This document shows positions 32,598 through 42,551 of a DNA stretch of 64,000 bases, in pieces (position 1 is the first letter of the stretch; the number at the start of each line of letters is the position of its first letter). Origin of the DNA: Primula veris (Eukaryota > Streptophyta > Magnoliopsida > Ericales > Primulaceae). The notes under the pieces are model-generated. The model saw nothing but the letters and a program-made list of their open reading frames with translations, was not told the origin of the DNA and ran no database searches. A program made the position numbers and the translations under genes. Where the stretch lies: positions 6,014,001 through 6,078,000 of the forward strand of contig OY821751.1 in NCBI GenBank assembly GCA_963682055.1. The letters are read 5' to 3'.

Positions 32598-34400
32598 ATG
32601 CCACCCAAGCCGTTTCAACAAGGTCGGCCCCAAGAGAGGGAACACCGAAACACTTTCGGACCGGTCGAGCTGCGATACACTTTCAACCTATCTGCTGAAG
32701 ATATCCTCAAGGATATATGCAGGGAAAGTTGGTATTCCCGACCACAACCGATCATCTTTCCCCCCAATCAGAGAGATTCCAAGCTCTTTTGCGCATATCA
32801 TGAGGATCACGGCCATCTCACTGAGCATTGCCGTAACCTGCGATGGAGAATGAACCAGTGGGGCGATGTAGGATACCTAGCCAAGTACATCAAAGGAGCT
32901 GGGAATAAAGGCAAACAACTGGCCATCGAGGGATCCGACAACCGGCAAGGTAAAACGATCAACGTCGTTCATATGTCACGACCCAAGGGCACAGGCGGGG
33001 AACGATCGCGACAACGGCAGCTGGCCCACTTTGGCCAAGTAGCCAAGGAATCACAGGCGTCGGCCTCTAAACGACAATGCACACCACGACGACATCCGCC
33101 CATTTCTTTCTCGGATCTTGACGAAGAAGGGGTGATTTACCCCCACGGAGACGCCATTAACCTCCGTGTTCAAATCGGCCTAGACACGGTCAGCAGGGTA
33201 CTTGTCGACCAAGGAGCCTCTTGTGATATCATGTACAGGGAGCTCTTCGACAAGATGGAACTCAAGCTGCAAGATCTACAGCCTACCAATGTCACACTGA
33301 TCGGATTCATCTCTGAAACGACTAAACCGTTGGGTAAGATCGTCCTCAGTGTCACAACCGGGTCCGTGTCGGTTCCCGTGGAGTTTTTAGTGGTCAACGA
33401 CCACTCCGGTCACAACGCAATATTAGGCCGACCTTGGTTACATGCCATGAAGGCCATACCCTCGACCTATCACCAAAAGGTCAAATACCCAAATGATAGG
33501 GGAGAGATCGAGACAGCCAGAGGATGTCAAGAAGATTCAAGACGCTGCGAAGACATCACCGCGACTCTCCAAAAACAACGAAGCATTGTGGAACAACCCA
33601 CCAGCACAAAGAAGCTGATCAACCAAATATCCAAAACCGAAAGGGTGGTCGAAGAACAAGTAGGAGAGACACTTAGGAAGGTGTATATTCCTGATATGGA
33701 CGAGGAGCACTACTTCCTCCTCGGCGATAACCTTCCAAAACAAGAATCCGAGGAGTTGAAAGCATTCCTTCTCAACAACATTGATAAATTCGCCTGGAGT
33801 CCTAAAGACATGCCGGGCCTAGACCCCAATACAGCATGCCACCACCTAAGTGTAAACGCCGAGTACAAGCCGATAGCACAGAGGAGCAGGAAAGTGTCTG
33901 TACAGCACAGAGCAGCTATAATCGCTGAAGTACAAAAGCTATTGGAGGCTGGAGCCATAAGGGAGGTTTACTATCCAAAATGGTTGTCCAACCCGGTCTT
34001 CGTCCCTAAGAAAAATGGGAAGGAGAGAGTCTGTATAGACTTCACCAATCTCAACAAAGCCTGCCCGAGGGACCACTTTCCCCTTCCAAGGATCGATCAA
34101 CTGGTGGACGCAACTGCGGGAGCAGAACGGATGACCTTCCTTGATGCGTACTCAGGATACCATCAAATTCCCCTTGCCCGCGAAGATCAAGAAAAGACTT
34201 CGTTTATATCGACTTTGGGAAATTATTGCTATACGGTAATGCCGTTCGGCCTACGCAATGCAGGAGCAACATACCAAAGGATGATAACGAGGGTATGTCG
34301 AGATCATATAGGGAAGACGATGGAGGTATACATAGACGACATGGTCGTCAAAAGCGAAAGAGCCACATCCCACCTTCAAGATATCAGGGACGTTTTCTGA
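32598..34400 (+). pseudogene. Pol part 1: zinc-finger-like segment, protease and reverse transcriptase
   Basis: 600 codons in the same frame as gag. A Cys/His motif, CAYHEDHGHLTEHC, is at about 32790-32832. The aspartic protease motif VLVDQGAS is at about 33197-33220, a Tat-type variant of the usual DTG/DSG form. Reverse transcriptase follows: WLSNPVFVPKKNGK, RVCIDFTNLNKACPRD, FLDAYSGYHQIPL and VMPFGLRNAGATYQR, with catalytic YIDD at 34329-34340. The frame ends at a TGA (34398-34400) inside the thumb region, in the middle of a conserved segment, and continues open in the same frame. It is therefore a nonsense break, not a domain end. Confidence 0.9.
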
Positions 34401-36173
34401 ACGTTGGGCGAGCACAAACTGAAACTCAATGCGAGTAAGTGTGCATTTGGCATCAGCAAAGGGAAATTCTTGGGGCATATGGTTAGCCGACGAGGAATAG
34501 AGGCTAAGCCCGATCAAATAACGGCTCTACGGAACCTAGCAGCACCCAAGAATAAGAAACAGGTACAAGAGCTCACGGGAATGATGGCCGCGTTGAGCAG
34601 GTTCATTAGCCGATCCGCAGACAAGGGACGGCCGTTTTTTGAATCACTCAAGAAGGATAAGAAATTCGAGTGGGACCCGGAATGTGAAGCTTCATTCAAC
34701 AATCTCAAAGAGTACTTGAGGACACTGCCACTGCTAGTAAGGCCGAACAAAGGAGACGTTCTGGCATGCTACCTAGCAGTTTCCACTACAGCTGTGAGTG
34801 CAGTTATCCTAAGGGAAGAAGGTCGCGAACAATTTCCGATCTACTTCGTTAGCAAGACTCTGGTTGAAGCCGAAACACGTTATCTACCCTTGGAAAAGCT
34901 GTGTCTGGCATTGGTCGTCGTAACCAGAAAGTTGCCACACTATTTCATAGCTCATCAGGTCCGGGTATACACGAAATTTCATATCAAAGAGTCACTTCGA
35001 CGGACGGACATTAGCGGTCGAGTTGCCGCCTGGGGGGTCGAACTATCCCAATTTCATATCGAGTTCGTACCCCGCCATGCCATAAAGGGACAAGTCCTGG
35101 CCGATTTCATCGCGGAGTTCACCAAAGGCTACGATGAGCCTTTGGCACTCTCCCCACAATCACACTGGCAGATACACGTCGACGGATCAGCCACCAAGGA
35201 CGGATCCGGAGCAGGGATCATCCTAAAGTCTAGAGAGGGAGCAATCATCGAAAAAATCATAAAACTGGGCTTCCGAGCTACCAATAATGAGGCAGAATAC
35301 GAAGCCATGATAAATGGCATGCTCATTGCCCGGTCCCTCGGATGCTCCCACTTAATTGCAAGCTCAGACTCCATGCTCATCGTCAATCAAGCCATCGGCG
35401 AGTATCAAGCCAAAGATGACAGAATGATCCTCTACCAAGAGAAAGTCCAAAGCTTGATGGCAACCTTCGAACAAAGCGAGTTAGTAAGAATCAATCGCAC
35501 CGAAAATGCACATGCCGATGCCTTGGCCACCCTAGCCTCGACATTAACATTGACTGACACCCGGTCGATCACAGTGGAACTACTGCCAACCCCGAGCATA
35601 ATTAAAAGGGTAGACCGAGTGACATCAATACAGTACGAACTAGGTTGGATGGAGGACATGACTCGTTATCTGCGAAATGGAACGCTCCCGGCCGACACGA
35701 TAAAAGCGCTGAAAATTACAAGAAAAGCTCCTCGCTTCTGGCTATCCGAGGACGATAAACTATACAAATCCAGTTACCGGGGACCCCACCTATTGTGCGT
35801 CCCGACCGAGCTACAACTGCCGGTCTTGGAGGAAATCCACGAAGGATCCTGCGGAGCACACATCAAAGGGCGATCCCTTGCAAACAAGGCAGTGACCCAA
35901 GGATATTGGTGGCCCTATATCAAGCGAAACGCCGATGCATACGTCCAACGTTGCGACAAGTGCCAACGATTCGCCAAGATACCACGGCTCCCATCATCTA
36001 TGATGACCCCGGTATCGGCACCATGGCCGTTCGCTCAATGGGCAATTGATTTAGTCGGTAAACTCCCAAGAGCACCTGGAAGTGTGGAATATCTGATCGT
36101 TGCGACGGATTATTTCACCAAATGGGTCGAAGCTAAACCCCTCCGAGAAATCAAAGCCAGCAACGTCAAATAA
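34401..36173 (+). pseudogene. Pol part 2: RNase H, second (archaeal-type) RNase H, integrase N-terminus
   Basis: Continues the pol frame directly after the TGA. It holds the RT connection (KLKLNASKCAFGI, FLGHMVSRRGIEA), a Ty3-type RNase H (about 34700-35110; ETRYLPLEKLCLALV), then a second RNase H of archaeal type (about 35160-35540; IHVDGSATKDGSGAG, NNEAEYEAMI, NAHADALATLAS). The double RNase H is the hallmark of the Tat lineage. Next are the integrase zinc-binding region with CDKC at 35952-35963 and the first catalytic Asp at 36048. The frame stops at TAA 36171-36173 in the integrase core, another nonsense break. There is no ATG after the first break, so this part could only be made by readthrough. 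Confidence 0.88.
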
Positions 36174-36896
36174 TTCATTTGGGAATACATCATCACTAGG
36201 TTCGGTATACCTTACGCTATTGTCGCCGACAACGGAACCCAGTTCAAAGATGCCAATTTACAGCTATGGTATGAGGAACTAGGTATCCGAAAATTCTATT
36301 CGACGCCGACATACCCACAAGGAAACGGGCAAGCCGAAGTGTCAAACCGAACAATATTAGACGGCATCAAGACCACCCTTGAACAAGCAAAGGGGAGGTG
36401 ACCCGAGCGGCTACTCAACGTTTTATGGTCGTGCCGAACTACACCAAAGACGGGCACCAAGGAAACCCCGTTTAGTTTAGCATACAGAGTCGAGGCCATC
36501 ATACCGACAGAAATCGGGCTACCCACGCTCCGAACGATTTTAGTCGAGCAGGGAAACAACGAACAAAGAATGAGAGAAGAGCTAGACATGATAGACGAGA
36601 AACGAGAGATAGCAGCCCTTACCCTAGACAAATACCAACAAAGCGTGAAGCAAACTTATGACAAGAGAGTAAGAGGATCCAAAGAATTCATGGTAGGAAA
36701 ACTGGTGCTGCGACGAGTGACGGTCTATACCCGCAATGAAATACATGGCAAACTAAGCCCTACCTGGGAAGGCCCATACGAAATCGTCAAGCAAACGAGT
36801 CCAGTCTCTTACAAAATCAAAAGCGTACTGTTCGCTAATAGCCGAGGGGAAAAGAATTCTTGGAATGTGGCTAACCTAAAGAAGTACTACGTATAG
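36174..36896 (+). pseudogene. Pol part 3: integrase core end and C-terminus
   Basis: Still in the gag-pol frame. It has VADNGTQF with the second catalytic Asp at 36228 and the Glu at 36336, giving a D..D(35)E spacing. A further TGA at 36399-36401 follows. The C-terminal domain has KLVLRRVTVYTRNE and WEGPYEIVKQTSP, ending at TAG 36894-36896. No chromodomain is present, as expected for Tat. Catalytic residues are all kept; only the stop codons disable it. Confidence 0.88.
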
Positions 36897-36997
36897 GCAA
36901 TCTTCCGAGTACAGGTGCCATCTTACCCCTCCTACTTAATGGCATTATCTTTCGTATTTTTGAATAAATAAAATATATTATCATGCTGTCTAGCGAA

Positions 36998-38133
36998 TGC
37001 AAATGAAATTCCGTAAATGGCGTGTTTTCAAAGGAACGTCTAGGAATACTATGAAATTCCCAACATGGCCGAAGTGCCTAGGAACGTTATGAAATTCCGT
37101 AAATGGCGTGTTTTCAAAGGAACGTCTAGGAATACTATGAAATTCCCAACATGGCCGAAGTGCCTAGGAATGTTATGAAATTCCGTAAATGGCGTGTTTT
37201 CGAAGGAACATCTAGGAACACTATGAAATTCCCAACATGGCCGAAGTGCCTAGGAATATTATGAAATTCCGTAAATGGCGTGTTTTCAAAGGAACGTCTA
37301 GGAATACTATGAAATTTCCAACATGGCCGAAGTGCCTAGGAATGTTATGAAATTCCGTAAATGGCGTGTTTTCGAAGGAACGTCTAGGAACACTATGAAA
37401 TTCCCAACATGGCCGAAGTGCCTAGGAATATTATGAAATTTCCAACATGGCCGAAGTGCCTAGGAATGCTATGAAATTCCGTAAATGGCGTGTTTTCAAA
37501 GGAACGCCTAGGAATACTATGAAAATTCCCAACATGGCCGAAGTGCCTAGGAATGTTATGAAATTCCGTAAATGGCGTGTTTTCAAAGGAACGTCTAGGA
37601 ATACTATGAAAATTCCCAACATGGCCGAAGTGCCTAGGAATGCTATGAAATTCCGTAAATGGCGTGTTTTCAAATGAACGCCTAGGAATACTATGAAAAT
37701 TCCCAACATGGCCGAAGTGCCTAGGAATGTTATGAAATTCCGTAAATGGCGTGTTTTCAAAGGAACGTCTAGGAATACTATGAAAATTCCCAACATGGCC
37801 GAAGTGCCTAGGAATGTTATGAAATTCCGTAAATGGCGTGTTTTTAAAGGAACGTCTAGAAATACTATGAAAATTCCCAACATGGCCGAAGTGCCTAGGA
37901 ATACTATGAAATTCCGTAAATGGCGTGTTTTCAAAGGAACGCCTAGGAATACTATGAAAATTCCCAGCATGGCCGAAGTGCCTAGGAATGCTATGAAATT
38001 CCGTAAATGGCGTGTTTTCGAAGGAACGCCTAGGAATACTATGAAATTCCCAGCATGGCCGAAGTGCCTAGGAATGTTATGAAATTCCCTAAATGGCGTG
38101 TTTTCAAAGGAACGCCTAGGAGTACTATGAAAT
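36998..38133. repeat. Tandem array A, 86-87 bp period, about 13 units
   Basis: Each unit is a dimer of two diverged modules, both starting ATGAAATTCC and ending in CTAGGAAT: a long one (about 48 bp, GTAAATGGCGTGTTTTC) and a short one (about 38 bp, CAACATGGCCGAAGTGCC). Near 37405-37470 a short module is doubled. From about 37487 the units carry one extra A and become 87 bp, which keeps both strands open as 29-residue repeats. These frames are probably a by-product. The array lies just after pol. Confidence 0.92.
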
Positions 38134-38256
38134 TCATATGCAGGTACAATGCAAGAAATAATTCAGGTCCACATTACGGCGGCGATACAATACAAAACGG
38201 CCCACACAATGAAGAAGAATCAAACTAAACAATGAAATATCAACAAGAAGCATATC
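38134..38256. other. Spacer between the two tandem arrays
   Basis: Short unique sequence with CCACATTACGGCGGCGATAC, a diverged partner of CGCATTACGGAGGCAACAAG at about 38640 after the second array. No coding signal. Confidence 0.5.
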
Positions 38257-38615
38257 CAAAACAGGAATAACGAAATAGCAAATGAATCAGCAAGGAAAAA
38301 TCGATCCAATCAATCAAGTAGCCATATGACAATGGAAAGTTACAAAACAGGAATAACGAAATAGCAAATGAATCAGCAAGGAAAAATCGATCCAATCAAT
38401 CAAGTAGCCATATGACAATGGAAAGGTACAAAACAGGAATAACGAAATAGCAAATGAATCAGCAAGGAAAAATCGATCCAATCAATCAAGTAGCCATATG
38501 ACAATGGAAAGGTACAAAACAGGAATAACGAAATAGCAAATGAATCAGCAAGGAAAAATCGATCCAATCAATCAAATAGCAATACGACAATGGAAAGGTA
38601 CAAAACAGGAATAAA
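38257..38615. repeat. Tandem array B, 86 bp period, about 4 units
   Basis: Unit AAAACAGGAATAACGAAATA..ATCAGCAAGGAAAAATCGAT..CATATGACAATGGAAAGGTAC, 86 bp, four copies plus a partial one. Unrelated in sequence to array A but with the same period. It lies next to the 3' end of the antisense gene. Confidence 0.92.
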
Positions 38616-38686
38616 GAAATAACACAAATAGTCCTCGCCCGCATTACGGAGGCAACAAGAAGATCATCGACACTAAAGAAACTCAT

Positions 38687-39337
38687 TTAAGAAGAGCTAC
38701 TACAGGAGGAGCACGACGGTAATTGACCGAGCTCAATCTCTTCGTTATCCGTCGTCGTATCCCCATCGGACTCATCACTATCAAAACGCTCCTCAGAAAT
38801 AAGGGCATCAAAATTGGTCGTATGAGCTCCAACGCAAGTCAGCGTCTGAAGCCGCGCGTTGAACTCGGCTTCTTTAGCGAGCTCGTGAGCATCCGAGGCC
38901 GCTTTACGGCGATCATCGTCGAAGGGGAGATTACGGCGAGCTTCGATCATAGTCGCGGAAGCATCGTATCTGGTTCAGGACAAACGGAAATACTTCACCA
39001 ACACGTTGGCTTTGGTTACCAACAGCTTTAATTTGCCGAAGTATTTGTCCTTTGCACGCCAATATCGATCCAAACGACGCTCCTGAACCTCAATAACATG
39101 CTCGGCACGACGAACGTATTCACGAAAAGAGGCCGCCTGAGTTTTCAGCTTGGTCCGAAGTCGAGCACATTGGTCGGTCAACTTGACATTTTTTCCCATC
39201 AAAACGATGTAAGGCCACTTGTCAGGCACCTCACTAGCCGCACCAGATGAGACCTCGTCCCGGGCAGCACCAGTAGGCCCTAACCCCGGGCTAACTAGGC
39301 ATGGAGAACCAGCCTGGTGCGACGTAGTAGCGTGTGC
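38687..39337 (-). pseudogene. Antisense gene, putative exon 5 (coiled coil, acidic Ser-rich end)
   Basis: Minus-strand frame of 217 codons after an acceptor reading TTTTATATAG|GCACAC. It starts AHATTSHQAGSP and has a basic helical middle (VKLTDQCARLRTKLKTQ, FREYVRRAEHVIEVQERR). An in-frame TGA occurs at 38975-38977, after which the same frame runs on as TRYDASATMIEARRN to an acidic, Ser/Cys-rich C-terminus and TAA at 38687. The open frame on both sides of the TGA, with no shift, indicates one disabling point mutation. Phase 0 like the other exons. The donor of the previous exon is uncertain (GCCGAT|GTAGTA near 39510 would fit), so this could instead be a separate small gene. Confidence 0.6.
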
Positions 39338-39470
39338 CTATATAAAAAAAAAATGGGGAAGAACGAGAAGAGATGAATATACAACCGCAAGAAACGGAAA
39401 GACGAAAATAGAAAAAACGAATATTTCCATACAAGCTACAAATAAAACAACAAAACCAGCTACTCGATTA

Positions 39471-40064
39471 TTAATCCAATAACCCCTCAACAGATGCCGA
39501 GGTCTCTACTACATCGGCGAAATGAATATCTCGCAATGAAGCAATTTGCGTCCCCAAGCGCTCACAAACAACCGCATCGATTCGGTTCAAGGCAGTAGTG
39601 GTCTCGGTTACCCCGGCCGTTGCATCAACCATGCGCTCGGCCCGGGAAACACCACTCATCCCTTTTACATGCTCCAGCACCTCAAAAGCGCGAACTCGGG
39701 CCCAATACGCTTTGGCAAAGGATAGCAGCAGGTTCGCGTCCTCGAAAACGGCCCCTAAGACCAAGTTCAAGCTCGTCACACGACCTCGGGCTTCATCACG
39801 AGAACGTCGCAAGGCACCGAGAAGTTCCTTCGCTTTACCCTTATTCGCCGTATAATGGGCAGTCTTTTTGCTGAATTTCTCTCCCAAGTCACGTAACCGA
39901 ATAGACAAGTTTGCAATGTGAATATTCAGATCCTCGACTTTATGACGAGCAGAATTCAGTTCAGCAGTTAGGGCAGCCTTAGATCTTTCCAGATTATCTA
40001 TAACGTCACCTACACTACGACTAGGCGAGGTCCAGACCACCACAGCAAGGGGGTTATTTGGTAC
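39471..40064 (-). CDS. Antisense gene, putative exon 4 (coiled coil)
   Basis: Open minus-strand frame after the acceptor TTGTCAG|GTACCA, phase 0, 197 codons to TAA at 39471. After a start reading VPNNPLAVVVW it is mostly helical: VGDVIDNLERSKAALTAELN, then NIHIANLSIRLRDLGEKF and a KELLGALRRSRDEARG segment. No catalytic motif. It probably continues the protein begun at 42551, joined to exon 3 by a CTCAG|GTGGAA donor. The function of antisense proteins of Tat elements is unknown; a regulatory or packaging role is speculation. Confidence 0.6.
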   Translation of the reverse strand, partial: VPNNPLAVVVWTSPSRSVGDVIDNLERSKAALTAELNSARHKVEDLNIHIANLSIRLRDLGEKFSKKTAHYTANKGKAKELLGALRRSRDEARGRVTSLNLVLGAVFEDANLLLSFAKAYWARVRAFEVLEHVKGMSGVSRAERMVDATAGVTETTTALNRIDAVVCERLGTQIASLRDIHFADVVETSASVEGLLD

Positions 40065-40271
40065 CTGACAATATTTTGTTTTCACATCCTTCAAAATATG
40101 ACGACCCTCAAAAGGAAGTAATCCGAGAAGGCCCAACAGAAAGAAAAAACAGCACCTATATTATCACTTCCCCAAAAGAATATGTTTCTAGATACAAAAG
40201 AGACCCACAATTCTACTACCAAAAGACTACACAAAAACAACAAAAATATATATATACTGTCAGAAAAATGG

Positions 40272-40931
40272 TCAAGGTTCCACCTGAGGAGATGCGGGTG
40301 GGGGAGTAACAGTAGCATCAGGTCGAGGAGTGGACGTGGCCGACGTAAAATGAGGACGGAGCGCTGTTGAAATTGTCTGCCCTGGTAGCCGGGGAAGCTC
40401 CTCTTCACGAAGATTCGCCCAGTCTAAGGGTTTCGGCGGTGCACCATGCGGACAGGGATACACCAACTCCGACCACGCCCTATCCGACACAGGAACATTC
40501 GCGAAATTGAGCGCCCGCACATGAGCGCAATAGACGGAGAAATTAGCCATCATTGCTAACCTCGTCCGCTCCTCCGCCTGTGCCGTTTTCAGAGCGGCCA
40601 CCTTAGCCTTTTCGGCTTCCACGTCCTCCGCCAGCAGCAAGTTCTCCTCCTCTAGTTGGTCATACTTAACGACCAGGCTCTCTTTTTCAGCCTTCAACTT
40701 CTCGACATCCTCGGTCACATGCAGAAAGTCCATAGACAGTTTGTCATAATTATCGCCCAGGGTTTTATTCTCGGCGACCAGTTTCTCTTTCTCGGCCTCG
40801 AAAGCCACAAGCAGATCTTTTATCTTCTGATCGTTCTCCTCGACTATGGCCTTCTTCTCGGCCACCAGCTTCTCTTTATCAGCCCCTAGAGCTCCCAGCT
40901 GATCCCGTAACGCCACGGTACTCAAGGCGAT
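40272..40931 (-). CDS. Antisense gene, exon 3 (long coiled coil)
   Basis: Open minus-strand frame from acceptor GTGCAG|ATCGCC, phase 0. Residues 10-120 are a strong coiled coil rich in Lys and Glu (ADKEKLVAEKKAIVEENDQK, then AEKEKLVAENKTLGDNYDKL-like repeats). A Pro-rich end follows. It reads to TGA at 40272, but a donor at CCTCAG|GTGGAA (exon end 40284) would join it in phase to the frame at 40064. Heptad repeats are evident by eye. It lies directly downstream, in the antisense direction, of the Transposase_28-like exons. Confidence 0.65.
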   Translation of the reverse strand: MALSTVALRDQLGALGADKEKLVAEKKAIVEENDQKIKDLLVAFEAEKEKLVAENKTLGDNYDKLSMDFLHVTEDVEKLKAEKESLVVKYDQLEEENLLLAEDVEAEKAKVAALKTAQAEERTRLAMMANFSVYCAHVRALNFANVPVSDRAWSELVYPCPHGAPPKPLDWANLREEELPRLPGQTISTALRPHFTSATSTPRPDATVTPPPASPQVEP

Positions 40932-41034
40932 CTGCACTTCAAAACATCAGATTCCAAGCAAAATACGAGTACCAAACCTATATAACAAAATACGAGCATC
41001 ATGGTCTATATTACAAAATACGCACTCAACATAC

Positions 41035-41556
41035 CCGCAGCGCATCCGCGTTGGCCTGCTCTATAACCGACATTGTAGGCAGAGCAGCTATTTTTTCTGG
41101 ATCCTTGAAAGCAAGGGGTTTCAGAGCAGTATACCCCATCTTCAAGGTTCGAGGTTGCCCCAACAGCTCACCTCTGCACCGATCAATGTAACGGGTCATT
41201 GCAACCCCGTCCACCAACATCTTCTCGGGTCCGTCGAGAGCCTCATCCTCGACACCCGTCATAACATCCACGGCACTCTCCTTGCCGACCTCCATTTCCA
41301 CCCCCACATCCTCCTCCAAATGATCAATCTCAGGGGCCCTATGCTCGATCTCTTCCTCAGTACGGATGGGCGAGCAAACGGGCAGATCTATCGGATCCTC
41401 GCTAGGAATAGGCGAGATGACAGGCAAGGTCATCGTACCCTCTCCCATGTTAGTCAAGAGGTTCATATGTCCGAATACATCATCGATCGACCCCTGAAAC
41501 ACAATAATACCCATGGACCGGGCAAGAGCGAGGGTAACCAATGGAGAAGTCAGTAG
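41035..41556 (-). CDS. Antisense gene, exon 2
   Basis: 174 codons, phase 0 at both ends: acceptor TTTCAG|CTACTG and donor CTGCGG|GTATGT. It begins LLTSPLVTLALARSM, then has an acidic middle (HRAPEIDHLEEDVGVEMEV) and ends PTMSVIEQANADALR. No known domain. The clean splice sites and the multiple-of-three length support a genuinely spliced antisense transcript. Confidence 0.68.
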
Positions 41557-41645
41557 CTGAAACAAGATAACTAATAAAGCAAAGCACTAAAGAACAAAAC
41601 GACAACAATCAAAAGACAAGAAAATCAAAATACATATACACATAC

Positions 41646-42551
41646 ATCGCCCGGCGCAGAGGCATCCTCGGTGGTATCCCCTTGAGAAGCAGCAAACATC
41701 CCCTCGCCCGAGCCAACGTTAGCATCCTCCTCGGTAACCGATGTATCGGTTCCCCTAGCCCTCTTCGTTGTTCCAACGGCAGGGTCAGATGCACGACGCT
41801 TAGAACGAACGGCTTTTTTCCCAAGCCGAGCAGCACTTCGAGCCCGGACCACCTTCAAGAATTCCTCCTCGGGCTCTTTGGGGATCTCGGGTGCAGGATT
41901 CCCCTTGGTCACCGACCCCGTGGGGTAACCGAGCAGCATGGAAGCAGTACGACTCGCAGGATCCGGCGTCGGTCCAGACCCCCACCATTTCCAAAGAGCT
42001 AACAGAGCCTCTACATTGGGAGCGCCGAGGTCTGGCATAGTGGGAGCATTGGTAGCCGGTCCAGGAATCTGGTGTCCCGCACAACCCCATTCACCGGAAG
42101 CAATAACAATACCAAGATTACGCTCTTTGTTGGTATCCGGCAAACCGATAACGAGCCGGCAAAAGGCACGCAAGGTCTTCAAATACGAGCTGCGATGCTC
42201 AAAGCTCAAACTATAGACTCCGAAGACATCTTTCAGTTCAATCGGTATTCCGGACAACTCCGATAACCTTTGGATACCATTCAGAGTACGGTAACCATTT
42301 AGGGCCAGTTGGGACGGAGCAATCTGGACGGCCTCAAAGAACGAAGCCACCCAGTTTGTAAAAGGAAGTCGAAGACCCCCAGTAAAGAATGCCGAAGAGC
42401 GCACGGCTACCTCGCCGGCAGGAACAAATCCCAGCACCTCCTCGTCAGAAATAGGAAGCCGAATGTGTATGTTGTCGGGTATTCCGGCGAGCTCCTTAAA
42501 ATCCTTTTCCACGAATGTGCCAACTTGGGCCACACTTTGGGTCAGAATTTC
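41646..42551 (-). CDS. Antisense gene, exon 1 (Transposase_28-like domain)
   Basis: 302 codons open on the minus strand, from a possible acceptor GGATAG|GAAATT to a donor GGCGAT|GTATGT. The N-terminal half matches the plant Transposase_28 (putative gypsy-type transposon) pattern: ISDEEVLGFVPAGEVAVRSS, FFTGGLRLPFTNWVASFF, IAPSQLALNGYRTLNGI and a SLSFEHRSSYLKTLRAF segment. The C-terminal half is basic (RAKRRASDPAVG-type, nuclear-signal-like). This domain is typical of the antisense ORFs of Tat elements. No ATG opens the frame upstream; an untranslated exon around 42820-42960 with donor AACT|GTAAGT is likely, so the start codon is unresolved (an internal or non-AUG start, or a mutated one). Confidence 0.75.

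Noticed and set aside
34226..36282. Several 60-110-codon frames overlapping pol in other frames
   Set aside because: Shadows of the pol frame, whose conserved domains are clear.
37431..38082. Long frames on both strands through array A
   Set aside because: They arise from an 87-bp unit divisible by three; strand-symmetric and made only of the repeat, so not called as genes.
36998..38615. CRISPR-like look of regularly spaced repeats
   Set aside because: The repeats are contiguous with no unique spacers, lie inside a plant retrotransposon, and the period is 86-87 bp. They are plain tandem arrays.
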